DNA of 64,000 bases from Emergomyces orientalis. Taxonomy: Eukaryota > Ascomycota > Eurotiomycetes > Onygenales > Ajellomycetaceae. Made by a program: the position numbers and the translations under genes. Position 1 is the stretch's first letter. Each line of letters begins with the position of its first letter. The stretch is taken from contig MOWL01000068.1 in assembly GCA_002110485.1 (NCBI GenBank), forward strand, positions 1,364,001 to 1,428,000, given 5' to 3'. The notes below the pieces were generated by a model. That model was not told the DNA's origin. It did no database searches and worked only from the letters and a program-made list of their open reading frames with translations. Shown one piece after another: positions 47,228 to 59,141 of this stretch.

Positions 47228-48659
47228 ATGCACAATGGTAAGTGCAGTACATAAACAGTTCTTTGGAGCTGTCCTGCAAGCTTCTGCCGCCTTCATGGCT
47301 TCCAGAGCGGGTCCGCCTTGCTAGCTTGATATTTCCTGCTTCACCCCCTCTGAGAACCCTTGCTTAAGCATTTTGTTTCTTTTAAAATCACTTTGATATT
47401 CTTCGTCTGCCCAACCTTCTACCCCGTCCCCGCAGCCTGATGTTGCGGTGTACCCGTTGTTATCACCGCTGCGGCTTCTCTGTTTATATCCATCTCTGGG
47501 TTTTACATATCTGTCTAGTATAGCAAATGGCTAATTGTTAACCTCTGTGTTTTTTTTTGATAGGGCTGTTGCATATCCTCTTCCTCTCGAGGTTGGAAAC
47601 TTCTTCACCCCCAATACAAAATCGGACACATCATGTTAATCTGTTAAAAACAGGAGAGTCTGACCATTCCCCTACCCCCACCAGCCCTACACAACCCATC
47701 CTTAACCGCACCACCACCGACGAAACTGCCCAGAGCCATCACAATCGTTCCACAACTTCGCGATCGGGTCGCCACCGACGAGCCTTAGCTGGCGTCCCCC
47801 TGGACGTACACTATAACCAAGCGGTACACCCACATGTGTGGCAAAGCACCCGCCGAGAATGGACCCGGGAACAACTGACCCGCGAACGGGAGCTGTTTTT
47901 CGACACTCGTGTGACTGGGAGGGCCGAAATATGGGCCGCCCTGTCAACGGCTACCTCCCTTGTGCGCTCGGCGGATGTCGCCACCGCGCAGGGCATCTTG
48001 GATGCGGCGGGGATCACTGTCCCGACAGGCGACGTGTGTGATGGCTGCTACGATGAGAGCGGTATTCTATACCGGATTCCGGAGCATATTGCCATGGACC
48101 CGGTTAATGTGGTCGAGGAATCCGCGGATGTGAATGATAGTAATACGATATGTGCTACGACCGCGGAGCTTGGGGAGGACGATGTTGAACCTAATAAACT
48201 CGCTGTTGATGTAGATTCAGATGATGATACGGTGGATGATATTGAGAGGCGGCGCGAGGAGAAGGGGAAAGCTAGTGAAAGAGACCTTATAAAAATTTCT
48301 ACGAGATTAAGTGACCGAGGTGGTCCGGATTTGGCGATTACGATTGGGAAGAATCAAACGGTCGGGGCGTTGGCACGCAGAATCCAGGCTGAGGCTGGGG
48401 TATGCACCCCCTTTCTCCACCAAACTTTTCCTTTTCTTTGTTTGGATACGTTTGGCTATATTTATATACGGAGGTCACCTACTGTTTTCTTCTCGGCTAA
48501 CCTTGGCCCTCACTTGCTTATGCCCAGATTGCCGGCAAAAACCGTGTCCGAATTGCATATCTCGGCAAGATTCTCAAAGAACAAGAGAGCCTATTATCCC
48601 AGGGCTGGAAAGAAGGCCACGTCTTAAATGCGTTGGTTGTTACAGACTCGCGAAGTTGA
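47228..48659 (+). CDS. Ubiquitin-like domain protein, UBTD1/2 family
   Basis: Family members bind ubiquitin-pathway enzymes. Exons are 47228-47237 (only MHN plus one base), 47564-48399 and 48528-48659, which join in frame to 325 aa. The UBTD N-terminal domain is at about 85-185: PHVWQSTRREWTREQL, then ELFFDTRVTGRAEIWAAL, then YDESGILYRIPEHIAMDPVN. A ubiquitin-like domain closes the protein, split by the last intron: DLIKISTRLSDRGG, then NRVRIAYLGKILKEQESL. The 5' end is the weak point. The micro-exon is chosen because its GTAAGT donor and phase fit the GATAG acceptor. The Met-Gly-Cys-Cys myristoylation start that I recall for fungal homologues is not seen. Confidence 0.82.
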
Positions 48660-49737
48660 CATTTCATTTGTTACCAAAAATATACCACATCGCCACACCT
48701 CCACACACCTAACACATCACTACACCAGCATTGCGATCGAAGACCACGATCCGTATCTTAGCCATATTTCGAACATACCTCGTTTATCTCTCATAGGTCC
48801 TCCGTCCCTTTCTCTTTTTCGTGTTTTGTTTCTTATCTCAAAGCAAGGAACTGGAGTTATATCTAGCGGGAAGAGAATCATTTACTGGAATTTGTTTCTC
48901 TATTTTCTTCATCATACCTGATTGATTCTCTACCAGTGGGTTTGTTTCTGTCTTTCATATTTCCCATATTTTTTCCGTCGTTTCTCCCTTTCATAAGCAG
49001 CCCAATTCCCTATATTTGTGCACGGTGTTCTGGATTTTCCCCCCTGACAGCAACTCGGAAACAACAATTGCCATGGTATATGCCATCTTGCCCCCAATTT
49101 ATTTTTCTTTTCCCCAAGTGCGATATGGCCATAGTAATTCACCATATTCGACATATAATACTGTCTATTCTCTTTCTTCTCCCTTTTCCTTCCCCCCCAT
49201 ATTTTGTCCTATCTAGTATAGCCTTGCACAATACCCCCTTGTTTTAAATGAATGATTTCTCATGCTCTGATTTTCTTTCTCTTATTGTTATATAAAATGT
49301 CCGCCATAATCCGGGTATTTCACGTTTTTGCGTATATGTCAATTTTTCTCAATCTCCCTTTAATCTTAATTTCTCCGACTAACATGTCTTGCTAAATTGC
49401 ACCGTCTTTGTTGGAATCCGGCCACGTACCCATCGTTGCCTCACTCCCAACCGGCCCTACACATGAATAATGTTTTTACTAAAACCTAACAATCCTTGCC
49501 ATATGCCTGTTATATATAATGTATGGGATTCTGAGCCTGTTCTTGCATATCTGCTAAGTATGCCAGTTAATTCGTGAAATTCAACAAACAAACAAACACG
49601 GTTTTCTTTTGCTTTTCGGAGAGTTTAAGGAGCTCCACTCTTTTGCATTCTAATTCTTCTGAGAGTGTGGTTGTTCCTTCGTAATCCACATTTCAATATT
49701 TAAATTGATCGGACTAGCGTCTATCAACTGTTCAGGC
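48660..49737. other. Intergenic, no gene seen
   Basis: T- and C-rich sequence, probably the 3' UTR of the UBTD-like gene followed by spacer up to the tRNA. Open frames near 48936-49247 are low-complexity Phe/Pro-rich and not credible. Confidence 0.55.
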
Positions 49738-49825
49738 GGTTTCATGGTCTAGTGGTTATGACACCGGATTTTGACGTTCACATATCAAAACTTCCGGTAA
49801 CCTGGGTTCGAATCCCAGTGAGACC
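49738..49825 (+). tRNA. tRNA-Gln (anticodon TTG) with a 17-bp intron
   Basis: An 88-bp gene. Acceptor arms GGTTTCA and TGAGACC pair (one G-U). The D arm lies in TGGTCTAGTGGTTATGAC. The anticodon stem CCGGA/TCCGG encloses TTTTGA with anticodon TTG at 49771-49773. The T arm CTGGGTTCGAATCCCAG is perfect. The intron (about 49775-49791) begins after position 37, as in nuclear tRNA introns. It decodes CAA glutamine codons. Confidence 0.93.
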
Positions 49826-49831
49826 TTTTTT
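49826..49831 (+). terminator. RNA polymerase III terminator (T6)
   Basis: A run of six T directly follows the tRNA-Gln 3' end, the standard polymerase III stop signal. Confidence 0.85.
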
Positions 49832-50412
49832 GACCTGTTCAACTTTTTTCCACACTATACATATATTTTCTTTCTCGTTAATTTGATTTTTACACTTAGC
49901 TACTTTTCCTTTTCGTTCATCCTGTCGGCTTCAAATTTCCCCCCTGAGTGGGCCTTTCGTTTGATAGCGAATTTTAAACTCAGGCAGGTGGGGTGCCTTT
50001 GAAGCAAGCAAACAGAGCAAACAACCCGATATCAAAAATAAAATAAAAATAAAAAATCCAACCGGAAGCAAAGAGAAACGACCCACGATATAGCTCGACT
50101 TTTTCAAACCAACCGATAAGACGAATATTAAATCCCTTGCTTCAATTGATATTTTAGTTCGACATACTGATTACCTCCTCAAAACAAACGGCCAGGATAC
50201 CGCAGGCACAAAAGTAAAACCGTTTTCACCTTCGCGACATACCCTTGAGGTATTCATTCGGTCCATTGTGCAGGCGCGGCTCAGTTTTCCTCATTTGGTC
50301 TCATTCCGGTCTATTACTATTTTTTATTTATTCGTATACCCCATTTTTTTGAGAAGATCGAGTGAGGTTGGAGTGTCATTTGTTCATCTTTTTTTCTTTT
50401 TTTCCACCTTAG
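49832..50412. other. Intergenic, RRP1 promoter region
   Basis: 580 bp without a gene between the tRNA and RRP1. It is T-rich close to the RRP1 start codon. No distinct element is recognised. Confidence 0.5.
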
Positions 50413-51771
50413 ATGGATAACATAACGCAAACCCCATTCGTACGGGAGTTAGCTTCCAGCGGTATGTTGACTTGGCGAGGTGCCTTTTTTCGTGAAAATT
50501 TATCTATTTGATTTTGAGGTCACCCCGTGGCGGGGGTTGCGACAATTGCATCTTCGATAAGGTCGAACCTGCGCAAATGAATATACAGGAGCAAAAACAA
50601 AGAATCAAAAAGGCTAACGCTTGTCTCGTCTAGATAAACGAACCCGCGACAAGGCCCTCGAATCCCTAACGATCTTCATCCGAAGCCGGAGAGACCTACA
50701 ACTTGTCGAGTTATTGAAGATATGGAAGGGGTTATTTTACTGTATGCGTGATCCTCGTGCCCTTCCCTTCCCCCTAAAGATGTGAAAGAAAAGAAAAAAA
50801 AAATTTTACGATCCCCCCCGCCGCAAATCCTTATTTCTAACCAAATATAATCCTTTCAAACAGGCTTCTACCACTCCGACCGCCCTCTAACCCAACAGTC
50901 CCTCGCCCGCTCCCTCTCCTACACCCTCGTCCCCTCCCTCCCTGAACAATCCCTCCAATCATTCCTGCGCGCATTCTGGATAACCATGTCGCGCGACTTC
51001 CACTCGCTGGATCGACTGCGGCTGGATAAATATCTATATCTGATACGGTGTTATGTGGGCGTTGCGTTTGAAGTTTTTCTGAACATGGGGTTGGAGGGAG
51101 CAGAGGAGGGAACGCAGAAGCAAAAGCAGAATCAGAAGGGGAAGGGGAAGGGAAAACAAGAGCAGGAGAAATGGAAGGGCAAAGCGGTGGAAAAGGAGAA
51201 AGGAAGTCTAGGAAAGCGAAAGAGGGGTGAAATTGAACAAGCGGAAACCGAATCGGGAGAATGGGAGGTCTGGAAGGAGCTAGGAACTTACCTTGACATG
51301 CTGGAAGAAGGGCCGTTGTGTCCACTTAATTTCGATCCGGCTAGTAACGATGCCAACGAAGATCCTGCTGTGCGGATGCATAAAGGGCCTGACGGGTTGC
51401 GGTATCATTTATTAGATATTTGGCTGGATGAGATTGAGAAGGTTGCTGTTGTTGAGGTTGAGGGCGAGACTGGGGATAAATCGATGGAGGATGGTAATGA
51501 TAATGCTGAGGCGCAGAACTCGACGTTGAATAATGATGATAATACTGAGCAGAAAAAGACGAAGCTGAAACATGGCGTGCCGATGGAGTTACTTCTTCAT
51601 CCAATTGTTAGGCTTCAAGGGGAAAGCATATCGAAGATGGTTAGGAAGCGGGCTGGGGAGGTTTTGGATGATGAGAGATTGGTGGAATGGGGGGTTAGAG
51701 AGAGGAAAAGGGACGAAGATGAGGAGGAAGAGGATGACGAAGAAGAAGGATGGGGGGGTATTGATGGGTGA
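50413..51771 (+). CDS. RRP1: Ribosomal RNA processing protein 1 (Rrp1/Nop52)
   Basis: Nucleolar 60S biogenesis factor needed for 27S to 25S/5.8S rRNA maturation. Exons are 50413-50461, 50634-50741 and 50864-51771 (both junctions phase 1), giving 354 aa. The conserved Nop52 core spans all three exons: FVRELASSDKRTRDKALESL, then LQLVELLKIWKGLFYCFYHS, then FLRAFWITMSRDFHSLDRLR followed by LDKYLYLIR. The C-terminal half is highly charged, with a Lys/Gln/Glu-rich stretch at about 135-190 and an acidic tail ending DDEEEGWGGIDG. This low-complexity part is typical of the family in fungi. Confident at family level; intron borders are supported by phase and motif continuity. Confidence 0.92.
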
Positions 51772-52863
51772 ATTTTATTCTGACTTGTTCATTGACCGTG
51801 CTCTTTTTCCATATTTTCATGATTTTTCTGGATATTTTTGGGCATGAATTGGTACTTAAATGTATGTAACCCTGTTCCACAATAGAAAGGGCGGTTTCAC
51901 TCTTCCCACTGCAGTGGGTATGTAGTCCCCGTCTACGGCCACTGACACAACCATCCAATTGTCAAGACCTGATCGGAAGATTAGTTCCAAGGGTGATGTA
52001 TAGCTACCTCTATACGAAGGTGCCTGAATAGACACAATCTAAAGAAAAGGTTTAAGAATGTAAAATGAAATAGAAAATCGAGAAGCAGAAGATGAGGAGA
52101 GCAAAGTACTCATTGCATACAAAGGAAAGTATATGATACGTGCGAGAACAAGACAAAACCAGACCAGGGCCTTCAACTAATGCAGCATAGTATATATACC
52201 ACAGAGAAAAGGGTTATATCAAGAAAAAATCGAGATAAAGAAGCAAAAAAATAAGTAAAGGTGCAATGCCAATAAACTTATTGCCATCGAGCAAAGAAAA
52301 TGCCAACATCCCGTAATTCTCCCCCGTACAAAAGAATTCGCGCCAGTGCATATTGCTAGGTTATATCCGCAAGGGAGGAAAAATAAAGGGCAGTAGTACG
52401 CCGTGTCCGGGATACTTATGGGTGTAAAATGGGAAAAACCAAGCGGCTATCCAGGGGTATATACATCAGGAGAAGGAGAAAGCGGGCGCAGAAGCAGTTT
52501 TTCGAAAGGGATGTTCGACTAGAGGGGATTGATGGAGAAAATATTGATAGGGAACGGCGGGAGGAAGAAGGAAAAAGGAAAGGAGGAAGAAGGAAAAAAG
52601 AAAAGGGGAAAAAGGAACGGATATTCTTATATAGACAACAGACACCAGAAATCAGGCACCCGCAGTCTAATTGCATCCTACTGCGGAGAGGCGATACGAG
52701 AAAGAAAAGAAAGCACCGACAAAAAGCGAAATAAGGCATATCGGAATAGAGCAAGGATAGGAGGGAGGAGGGAGATAAAAGACAATAACTCCCAAAACAA
52801 GTATAAAAAGGAAAAGGAAGAAAAGAAAAATCAAAGAAACTCTCAGGATTTCCCTGATCACCC
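51772..52863. other. Convergent intergenic region, no gene seen
   Basis: 1.1 kb between two convergent genes. It contains A/G-rich tracts (52540-52620 and 52800-52840). Frames here are Lys/Arg/Glu low-complexity or their shadows. Probably 3' UTRs. Confidence 0.55.
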
Positions 52864-54595
52864 TCACTTCAGACCATTAGTCTCATACCTGTACCCAGAC
52901 TTGGATAGTACCGTTCCAAGGCCCCTATGGACTTCAGCCTGGAACGGCTCAAACGGTACCTGCTCCCCATCAATACTGATGTATCCCTCTTTCCGATCTC
53001 TGGGGATGATTCTGTAGCCTGTGACCTTCCGCACATTGACCTCGGGCATATCAAAGAGCGTGCCGTTGTCAACAGCCATAAGCATCTGGACAGCGGTCCG
53101 TCGACTGATATCGCCGTTAATTGTGATGAGGTCTATACAACCGTCATTGGGGAGGGCGGTGGGGAAGAAATTGGCGTCCGCAGCCATATATGCCATGTTC
53201 CCCGCGTAGAAATTACCTAGTTTATCGTGTGGTACCATAGTCCAGTCCTCAGGAAGTGGATCTTTCACGGTGCCATATCGTAGGGGTGGGAGGCCGACAG
53301 TATCGGATAAGTCTTCATCGCGTATTTGGTCGAAGCTTTTTCTTTCCGATCCGGCGCGATAGTGATCTTTGATCAGTTCTTTATTATCGAGTTCAACCTT
53401 AACAGCCAAGTCGCAGGGATAGACTGTCTTCCCAAAAAGTCGTACCAGAAATCCGTATGTGAAGCGCGCTTGGCCCATCCACCGAACATGATCGGTTCCA
53501 AGGTCTGATTCGGCTACAATACCAAAGGACTGGGATAAAAATGACAACGTGCGTCTATCGCCTTGAGTGATGGAGACTAAATCTATGGGAGTTCTCAAGC
53601 CTTTGACAATACGCAGGGCGGCTAGACTAGCGCTGCCAGTCCCATTGAGATTCCAACTCATTGCGTTTCCTGATCCGCAGGGTATGTGAGCCACGGCAAT
53701 TTTTCGCAGGACTTCGCTTGCATTTGGCTTCTTGGCTAGGCCATTGAAGATCTCATAGGGTATACCATCTCCCGAACAAGCTGCGATAACATCATATGCA
53801 TCAACGTCAAGCTTCTCCACGAGGTCGACTGCGTGTCCTCGGTAATTGGTCGATTCGGCATCGACTTCGCACTTAGCAGCGGCGAATATTGGCTCCACGC
53901 GTTTGTAGTAATATTTTGCAGCGCGCCCCTTTCCACCAAAGGGGTTGAGCAGGACTTTAATGCGTTTTTGCCGCTGCGCTTTGCCATAGGCTGAATCGAG
54001 GAGCTTCTCAGTCCACGTTTCGGCTTTGGATTTATGCTCGAGGCTGACTGGGTAATAAACCGAACTGAGAGCGACGTCTGTCTTGGTAACTTGGTCGGCA
54101 TACTTAATGGTAATATACTCGTGAGAAACTTCAGCCCAGAGGATATTGTAATACGGAATGGATCGCGCGGTCTCGGGCTCTTCTACGTAACCATTGATGG
54201 AGGAGGTGAGTCAGACGCTATCTATACCGGATTGAAAGAGAAAATTGAAGAAACCAAAGAAGCCAAAAGCTTGGAAGGGAGGTAAATCGTACGAGGAATT
54301 GAAATGCCGCAACAACGGCGCTGTGACTTCGACTTCAGTCCCTTATCTACAAAGAAACGTTACCCAGTAAGTCAAAACTATTGCGCGCAAGTTCGGGGAA
54401 CGGGTGTATCCCACGCCGAGATGTACAGTACATACCAACAACAATAACCGCATCAGATGCCAGAGTCAGGAGCGCATTTTTACCCACGGGAAGCGTTGCG
54501 CTGCTTTCTGAATTGGAATGAACGAGGTCCTCTACAGATGATGGTGTCCCTTTGCTGCTGGAAGGGCCCGCATCTTGAAGGGTCCCGAGAGTCAT
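52864..54595 (-). CDS. LCB4: Sphingoid long-chain-base kinase (Lcb4/sphingosine kinase)
   Basis: Phosphorylates sphinganine/phytosphingosine to the 1-phosphates. Exons on the minus strand are 54595-54436, 54346-54293 and 54182-52864 (both junctions phase 1), giving 510 aa. The small 54-bp exon is supported because it rebuilds DKGLKSKSQRR and the following Cys-containing segment. The diacylglycerol-kinase catalytic fold starts near residue 155: RIKVLLNPFGGKGRAAKYYY, then the catalytic glycine motif ACSGDGIPYEIFNGL and the nucleotide-binding HIPCGSGNAMSWNLNG. The C-terminal lobe contains GNMAYMAADANFFPTALPND and ends in SIDGEQVPFEPFQAEVHRG. It is probably peripheral on ER/Golgi membranes, by family knowledge. 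No transmembrane helix is seen. Confidence 0.94.
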
Positions 54596-55979
54596 AGCCT
54601 AATAGGCCGTGCTAGCATTATGAGTAGGTTTGGGGAAGAGGGATGTGTATCGGGGCAGATGCTCTAAACAATGAACACGAAGGGCATGCGGAATTGAAGA
54701 AAGGGGGGGATGAGATTGTTGTCCTGGTAGCTAGCTGTTGAGCAAAGGAGACAAAACTGGCAGGATGACGAGGAGAGGAGAAATGATAAATAGTCCACGG
54801 CCGCAGCGGTCTCCGACGATACAAGCTAGGTCCCCGTTCGCGCCTGTTTCTGTCCGCGATATAGATAAGCTCAGTCCGGAATCTTGCGGGTACGTGGTTT
54901 GTATTTATGTGCTTAGGTATATATATATATATCCAGGAGAGACCAGAACGAAGCTTGTTAACCCAAGGGCTGGGAGTTAAAACTTGGCAAGCATGTGCTC
55001 ACGGACAAAAGCTTGAGTTCCTCGCTGTCCCAATGCAACCGAACTGCTGATTAGCCGGGTACAACGCTGGGAATCGTTGGGCGATAGACTCCCTGATTGG
55101 AAGAGCGGACAGTGGGAAAAAGAAAAGAAAAGTGGATTAGTTTCGGCAGTTTTGAGGATGTCGATTATGTCATCGCGGCTGGCCTTGCCGTGTGGACTGA
55201 CTGAGTCTGAGAAAATAGAAGCCCTGAACATTATGTGACTTATTATTCCTGTCCTAGAGCTGGTATGATTGTCTAATATTGGTCAGGAAAATCACAAGGA
55301 ACCACGTTTAACGGAATTCGGACCGAAGCTACGCTGCAAAGTCCAGGGGAAAAAAAATGGTTGGCGTATTTTTCCGAGACCTCATATTTGGTAGGCAGAC
55401 AGACAATTCTCTATCTGAGCGCATTTGCTTTTCCAAGGAAAATAGTAAGCAGTGTGGAATGGCCATCTGAAATAGAAATCTTCCGATAGAAAATGTTTTA
55501 TAATTCCCTTATATCTCGTCGATTGGTTTTACTTTTTTTCTATCTCTAGCTATGATGATATATAAATCCCCAGTTCAAAAAACTATGGTTCATATTCCTC
55601 CGACGAAATAAGCCGCAAGCGCGAATGAAATAAAATAAACAGAAGCAAAAAAAGTATTCGGCATTCGAAAAGGACGATTTGAATTCGACGGTAGGAAGGT
55701 ATGGTGACACCATACGCACATTCTTATACCACTTTTGAAGAAGAGGGGCGTACAACATTATAAGGTACCCTGGACAAAACGGAGGCGGTGAAAAAGGCAA
55801 ACAAAAAGAGATCGCCGTTGATTAAGTAGCAAGAGAAAGGAAAGAGAAGCAAAACAAAACAAAGAGAGAAGATACCAACAAGATTAGACACGAGGAGAAA
55901 GTATGGTAGAAAGGAAAACCGCTAGTTAAGTGTAGGAATTGGAAATTGGAAAATAAATAAAAACATCCTTTGGTCATTA
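54596..55979. other. Intergenic, no gene firmly supported
   Basis: 1.4 kb upstream of LCB4 and downstream of SEC26, both on the minus strand. A minus-strand frame at 55231-54977 (84 aa from its ATG) has protein-like composition (ASRDDIIDILKTAETNPLFF) but no family I can name. A (TA)n run lies near 54919-54932. Confidence 0.5.
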
Positions 55980-58900
55980 TTAAACTGCATTGGCCTTTAG
56001 ACCTTTGAGAGATCCCAAACTCAGCGCCAGTCCTTGCGATCGACTCCGGATCCGTACAAACCCAGTGATTGGCCCGTCCTCGCCTTGTTTCTCGATGCTG
56101 AGATTCGCAAGCGCATCCTCGCCTGGGAGAAAGAAAGATAATATTGTTAGCTTAAGGTTCTTAGCAGTTACGGATAGTAGAAGGAAAGAACAGGAAGTGA
56201 TTAATCAATTAACTAAAACTTACCGAAGACGCTTCGAGCGTAAAGATTAGCGCTCAGGAATTGACAATCCCCTTCAAGCGATGCCTCCGGCGTCAAGCAA
56301 CTCATGTTGGTGCTCTCCATAAGCTGGTGGAGGAACTCTCTCAGCGATTTCGCCTTGGAGTTGATATTGACTTTATTTTCCCATTCGAATTCTGTCCACA
56401 TCGTGCGGAATTGGGTTTCGGTGCAGTGGGCTGGGTGTATATAGTCCATGATATCTGCTTTGACGTCGTTTAGGATGACCACATGAGTCTCCGTGGAGCT
56501 AGCTCCGTCATAGACGACGTTTCCAAAAATCACGCCAGTATCCGTCGATGAGACTTTCACGGTTGCCTGTACGTTTAAGAAATCATGTGGTCCGAGGTTC
56601 TGTGTTGTTGGGCGCTCAACAACCTTGAGATCTCCAAGCGTGGCGAACTCTACCGACAGGTTTTGCAAGGTCTCTGTGGTTTGGTTGACGAGCAAGACGT
56701 CCAGAACAATGTCAAACTGGTGAACTTTGACGTATGCTTCAGCGTAGACCGGGTCAGAGAACCCAGTGAGCTGTACAACCCGACTGAGCTTCGATGACAG
56801 GTCCTCATATGTGGAGTCGCCACCAGTGGCCATGGCAAGATCAAGCTCGATTTCATCGGCCCCTTCTTCAGCAGATTTCTTGGCAAGCTGGCGGATGGGG
56901 ATTGTATCGTCGACTTGAACGGCAGTCTTGGCTTTCTCGTCTGCTTCTTTGGCTGCGCGTTTCTTTTCTTCGACCTGGACCATAGCGCGGAATGCCTGTC
57001 TCGTATCTTCAAGGAAAGTTGTTTCCAACTCCTTGTGCTGGGCGAACTCAGCAAGGGATCGGACACACGACATGATTCTGTCCACGGAGTCCTCGTCAAT
57101 CGGAGCCTTGACGAATTGAGACTGGCCAACCCGAATTATCGAGATCATGATAAGCATTGCTTCAGCGCGAAGAGCATTGGTCCGAGCAGAGTCTTGCGAC
57201 AACTCAGAATGTCTCATGACGAGTTTCGTCAGGGTCGACGACAACACAGTAGCAAGGTAATAATCCCCATCAAGGATAAGTTGTCGGAGCGGAGGCTTTT
57301 GTGCTGCTTTGACTGCTTCTAGTTTGGCAGCCGTACTGGACTGGCTGGTAAACGCGCTCTCAGTAGCATATGTGCCATCTGCTAACACTTTTCTTGACCC
57401 TGTTGGAGCAGATGGCTTGGAATGACCATTCACTTGGTCTTTAGGAAGGGCGTTCTCTTCGGGAACCTCATCGAGTAAGCGCTGCTCGGAGGCCAAAATC
57501 GGGATCTCTCCAAGGCTTGCCCTAATGCGTTTCCAGGCTTCTCTAATATCATTGGCTTCAAGGGAGTACTCTCCAATTACCCACAGAACTCCCCGATAGA
57601 CTTTGCCTGCCCGTACCTCGCTAAGGGTGGACACTAGACGTTCAATAATGGATGGTCTAAGTTTGGGGAACTTCTCAACCACTTCCTTGACGAACGAGAT
57701 CACATCGACAGCGGAGTTGTTGTTGAAATCAGCGATGAAGTCCATGAGAAGATCAACGACGCTAGCTGCAATTTCAGAAAACTTAATTGCACACTGATGT
57801 ATCGATTGGATAAGCAATTGTCGGTATTCGTTGTTCTGTAATATATGAGTTAGCTGAAATATTCAATTCGAATTGAGTTAAGGCTGATCATGGTTACCTT
57901 TTCGTATTGTTCGTCAACTGTTTTAGCAAGCTCCTTCTTCAAGAGCATGACAATTTCTTCAACATTCTTGCTGGACACCATTTCCATTGCAATGCCCAAC
58001 GCCTTCCGTCGAACATCGATATCAGGACTTGATAGAACCCGCAGAATTTCCATAGTTAGATCATCCAAGACGCCTTCATTCCGTATCCGCAGCTGGTCAA
58101 CTCTATCGAGCACAATAAGTTTGACATTATTGTCTGCCTCTTTGATGCTCAATTCGATCAATTTCGAAGCAGCTGCTTTCACCGCCACTGGGTTGCTCGT
58201 GAGTGCGGTGAGCGATGTTGCTGCTTCATAAACAACCGTACTGGCCCCCGCATCCAGGAGATCGAAAATCAGTCGGAGATATTTGGCCTATATTATTTTG
58301 GTCAGTCCATAAAATTCTCACAAGATAAATTCCCCAAAGGAGAGGACACCAACCTTGTTCTGGGTATTTTGGATTGCGTCCTTCCTGATAAATTCTAGTT
58401 CAACGAGTTGAAGCAATTCATCTGCATTTGGCACACTATCAAACGTAGAGCTAAGATATTCTAGTGCCTTTTGATGGCTGACCGTAAGCAGCGCGGCAAA
58501 GGCGTTGCGTTTGCAAGTGTGGTCAGTTTCCGATGCCAAAAATGTCTGGATTAGTTCAGGAGCATCGGGGATCAGGGACTCGGAGTGTTGGAATATAGAC
58601 GCAACGGCCCAAACAGCATTTTTCCGCACGTATGCATGTCGATGGTCTAAACAGGAACGCGCAGATGATAGGAGCGGTTCGAGGAGTTCGGGTTCTTTAA
58701 GTTTGCACAGAAATCGGAGCGTGTTGCCGCGGATATATTCGTTAGGATGTTGTAGGTCATTCCGGATGCCGTTACTATGAAGCGTAGGGTTTTAGTAATG
58801 TCCTTATAACATTATGAGGTATTCCCGATATCATACCATACTAAGATCATCTCCTGCTTCAGTTTGCCATTGCTATCCAACTTCGGGCAGATCTCGTAGT

Positions 58901-59141
58901 AGAAGTAGAGAAGTTTCTTCAGCGACTTGCTCTTGGATGGCATAACAAAACGAATGATATGCATAAGCAGTTGGGGCATTGGATCTCCATTCAACATCAC
59001 GATCAATATCCGTCTCATCGTGTCCATTTTGGATTCATCTGTTCCTTTCTCAAGCTGCGTCTTCAGGTCCTGCAGTGAAGGCTGATCAGCAGTATTGTCC
59101 TGATGGACCAAGCTGTACGCATTCTCCAAATACGATGCCAT
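55980..59141 (-). CDS. SEC26: Coatomer subunit beta (beta-COP)
   Basis: Large subunit of the COPI coat for Golgi-to-ER and intra-Golgi vesicles. Five exons on the minus strand, 59141-58837, 58774-58354, 58287-57898, 57835-56224 and 56122-55980, join in frame to 956 aa, the expected size. The N-terminus has adaptin/HEAT-type repeats: SKSKSLKKLLYFYYEICPKL, then QEMILVCNGIRNDLQHPNEY, then HRHAYVRKNAVWAVASI and KALGIAMEMVSSKNVEEIVM. A hinge with a Lys/Glu/Ala-rich coiled stretch lies near residue 600-620. The C-terminal appendage includes ESTNMSCLTPEASLEGDCQF and ends GSLKGLKANAV. All splice phases agree. No oddities are seen. Confidence 0.96.

Noticed and set aside
48936..49247. Phe/Pro-rich frames
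   Set aside because: Translation of T/C-rich spacer; no stable protein features.
52429..52867. Lys/Arg/Glu-rich frames on both strands
   Set aside because: Purine-rich spacer between convergent genes; typical 3' UTR low complexity.
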